Shown here piece after piece: positions 62,776 through 64,000 of a DNA stretch of 64,000 nt (its first letter is position 1; every line of letters begins with the position of its first letter). Under the pieces are notes generated by a model. It ran no database searches. It was not told where the DNA came from and saw nothing but the letters and a program-made list of their open reading frames with translations. Source of the DNA: CAYNHT01 sp964397485 (GTDB taxonomy: Bacteria; Bacillota_I; Bacilli_A; RF39; UBA660); contig CAYNHT010000004.1 in NCBI GenBank assembly GCA_964397485.1, positions 121,784 to 185,783 on the forward strand, read 5' to 3'. The translations under genes were made by a program, and so were the position numbers.

Positions 62776-64000
62776 TTTGCTCCCCTCCAATAATCAGAAT
62801 TTTTAGCCCATGCAGTTACAACTTTGCCAAATTTGTTTAATATTACTGTACCATTTTTACCAACATATTTAAGCCTTCCGCCTGATTGTGGTACTGTTTT
62901 TGTTGGATTTTTAATTGTATCTAAAATTCCTTGTTGACTTATTCCGACTCCGTCATGGCTAATCGCTGAGTTAATACCATGTTTTGTGTAACCATTAAAT
63001 GGTAAAGTATTTTTAATACTTCCATTAATATCTCCAAATTTTTGTATATTAAATCTATGCTCGGCAGTTAATCCTTGTTTTACATCATCCCAATATTGAT
63101 TATATCTTGCTGCATCTGTTTTACTCATTGCTCCAAATGATGAAGGACTTGTTATTTTATTATAAACTGATTTACCTAACTTATATCCACCATAAATTGT
63201 TAATCCTGTTTGAACAGCTGATTTCGAATAATTTTTTATTTCATTATAATTATCCGTTGTTAGATAATTTACAAAATTGTCTACATTAAATGTGTTTTTA
63301 AAATTATCCATTACACCAGTTACTAGATTACCAAGTAAATTTATTAAAGTATTACCAGTTCGTGAGAAAGTTTTCATATATTCATCATTAAGATAATTAT
63401 ATGTATCTTTATTTGTAATTCCTAATTGATAAGCATAATAATTTCCTGCTACGCCTATACTTGAACCTATAAATTCGCCAGTGTTATAAGTAAGTGTTCC
63501 AATTCCTACCACTGCTTCTACTGCAAGTTCCCCAATTCCATGAACTAAACCTGCTGCTCTTTTTCCTAACCATTCTAATGATTCGATTAAGAAATAACCA
63601 TTTGGGTCGTAATATATTAATGGGTTGTTGTGAACATAAACATATCTATTTAAAGATAATGGATCACTTAGTTGACCACAATATGTATCTTCACTTATAA
63701 ATCTTGCTATTTCAGGATTGTAGTATCTACTTAATAAGTAATAATTACCTGTTTCTGTATCATAGTAATAACCTGCATATTTATATGGATTATTTAAGCT
63801 TTCTGTTTCACTAATAATTACTCCCCATACATCATATTCATAAGTATTCAATACTTCATTATCAGAGTTGATTATTACAACCGTATCTCCATGACCATTA
63901 TAAAGATAGTAACCAACTTCATTATTAACTTCTCTACTAACTAAGGCTAGTCCATAGGTATTTCTAGCAATTTCGTTGTTTAAATCGTCGAGTTCAAGAA
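62772..64000 (-). CDS. RHS repeat protein with C-terminal toxin tip 1 (5' end outside window)
   Basis: At least 408 residues; the frame stays open to the right edge, so the gene is partial at its 5' end. Seen: NGHGDTVVIINSDNEVLNTYEYDVWG YD-repeats, the RHS core NPYKYAGYYYDTETGNYYLLSRYYNPEIARFISEDTY, and NPLIYYDPNGYF, the cleavage-proximal motif. The following tip has a hydrophobic pretoxin segment (ELAVEAVVGIGTLTYNTGEFIG) and a C-terminal domain with YTKHGINSAISHDGVGISQQG, IKNPTKT and YVGKNGTVILNKFGKVVTAW, a pattern seen in BECR-fold (barnase/EndoU/RelE-like) nuclease tips. Intact and coupled to its immunity gene, it is the only complete-looking toxin gene of the array. Confidence 0.78.
   Translation of the reverse strand, partial: LELDDLNNEIARNTYGLALVSREVNNEVGYYLYNGHGDTVVIINSDNEVLNTYEYDVWGVIISETESLNNPYKYAGYYYDTETGNYYLLSRYYNPEIARFISEDTYCGQLSDPLSLNRYVYVHNNPLIYYDPNGYFLIESLEWLGKRAAGLVHGIGELAVEAVVGIGTLTYNTGEFIGSSIGVAGNYYAYQLGITNKDTYNYLNDEYMKTFSRTGNTLINLLGNLVTGVMDNFKNTFNVDNFVNYLTTDNYNEIKNYSKSAVQTGLTIYGGYKLGKSVYNKITSPSSFGAMSKTDAARYNQYWDDVKQGLTAEHRFNIQKFGDINGSIKNTLPFNGYTKHGINSAISHDGVGISQQGILDTIKNPTKTVPQSGGRLKYVGKNGTVILNKFGKVVTAWAKNSDYWRGAK

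Noticed and set aside
1..64000. tRNA genes, rRNA genes and CRISPR arrays
   Set aside because: Read both strands for cloverleaf ends, rRNA signatures and regularly spaced repeats; none seen. Only the four T-box leaders show conserved RNA structure.

Overview
The window is an AT-rich, gene-dense stretch of a low-GC Bacillota chromosome. It reads with the standard bacterial code: TGA is used as a stop, so this is not Mycoplasma code 4. Gene order matches Bacillus/Clostridium neighbourhoods: sepF-divIVA-ileS, yqfC-yqfD-(vanZ)-ybeY-dgkA-cdd-era-yqzL-recO, yqeG-yqeH, pheST, murT-gatD. Several sporulation genes are present (sigK, yqfC/yqfD, a cse60 homologue, a spoVB-like flippase). I infer an uncultured, probably anaerobic, gut-type Bacilli/Clostridia-like organism with at least part of a sporulation programme. 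Most genes lie on the minus strand; sigK, murT-gatD-diguanylate cyclase, a radical SAM/methyltransferase fusion and feoAB are on plus. I found no rRNA, tRNA, CRISPR array or intact insertion sequence.

Layout. 1-8.1 kb: PadR/HAAS pair, a cell-wall amidase, a three-gene 2-hydroxyacyl-CoA dehydratase/activase-like operon, a Clp-type AAA+ unfoldase with an unfamiliar N-terminal half, and a DUF2935 protein. 8.2-16.3 kb: sigK, ileS (Ile T-box), divIVA, sepF, a peroxiredoxin, and a glycine T-box reading into a TIM-barrel isomerase gene and glyS. 16.3-23.1 kb: division, repair, RNA-maturation and sporulation cluster, including the 28-codon yqzL. 23.2-30 kb: murT-gatD, a GGDEF protein, and pheST behind a Phe T-box. 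30-44.3 kb: YfhO membrane protein, GNAT, gltX, YbaK, XRE/DUF2975 pair, clpC, spoVB/cse60, lipoprotein, M23 peptidase, metallopeptidase. 44.5-58.4 kb: YfcC-like carrier, YtqA-YtqB fusion, CDP-alcohol phosphatidyltransferase, HerA ATPase, yqeGH, RsgI-like protein, DtxR/FeoAB, tagD, and proS behind a Pro T-box.

58.6-64 kb is the accessory part: a polymorphic-toxin (RHS) array. One RHS protein enters from the right edge and carries its own toxin tip and a translationally coupled small gene. Downstream lie a decayed RHS core with a second tip and coupled membrane protein, then a third RHS fragment with a LamG-like half, another tip, and another membrane-anchored small protein. Each tip is followed at once by a candidate immunity gene.

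The points I would look at first are the RHS toxin/immunity array, a GatD homologue that appears to lack both the catalytic Cys and His, the Clp-like ATPase with a unique N-domain and a possible ClpP-docking loop, and the short glycine T-box controlling an isomerase-like gene together with glyS.
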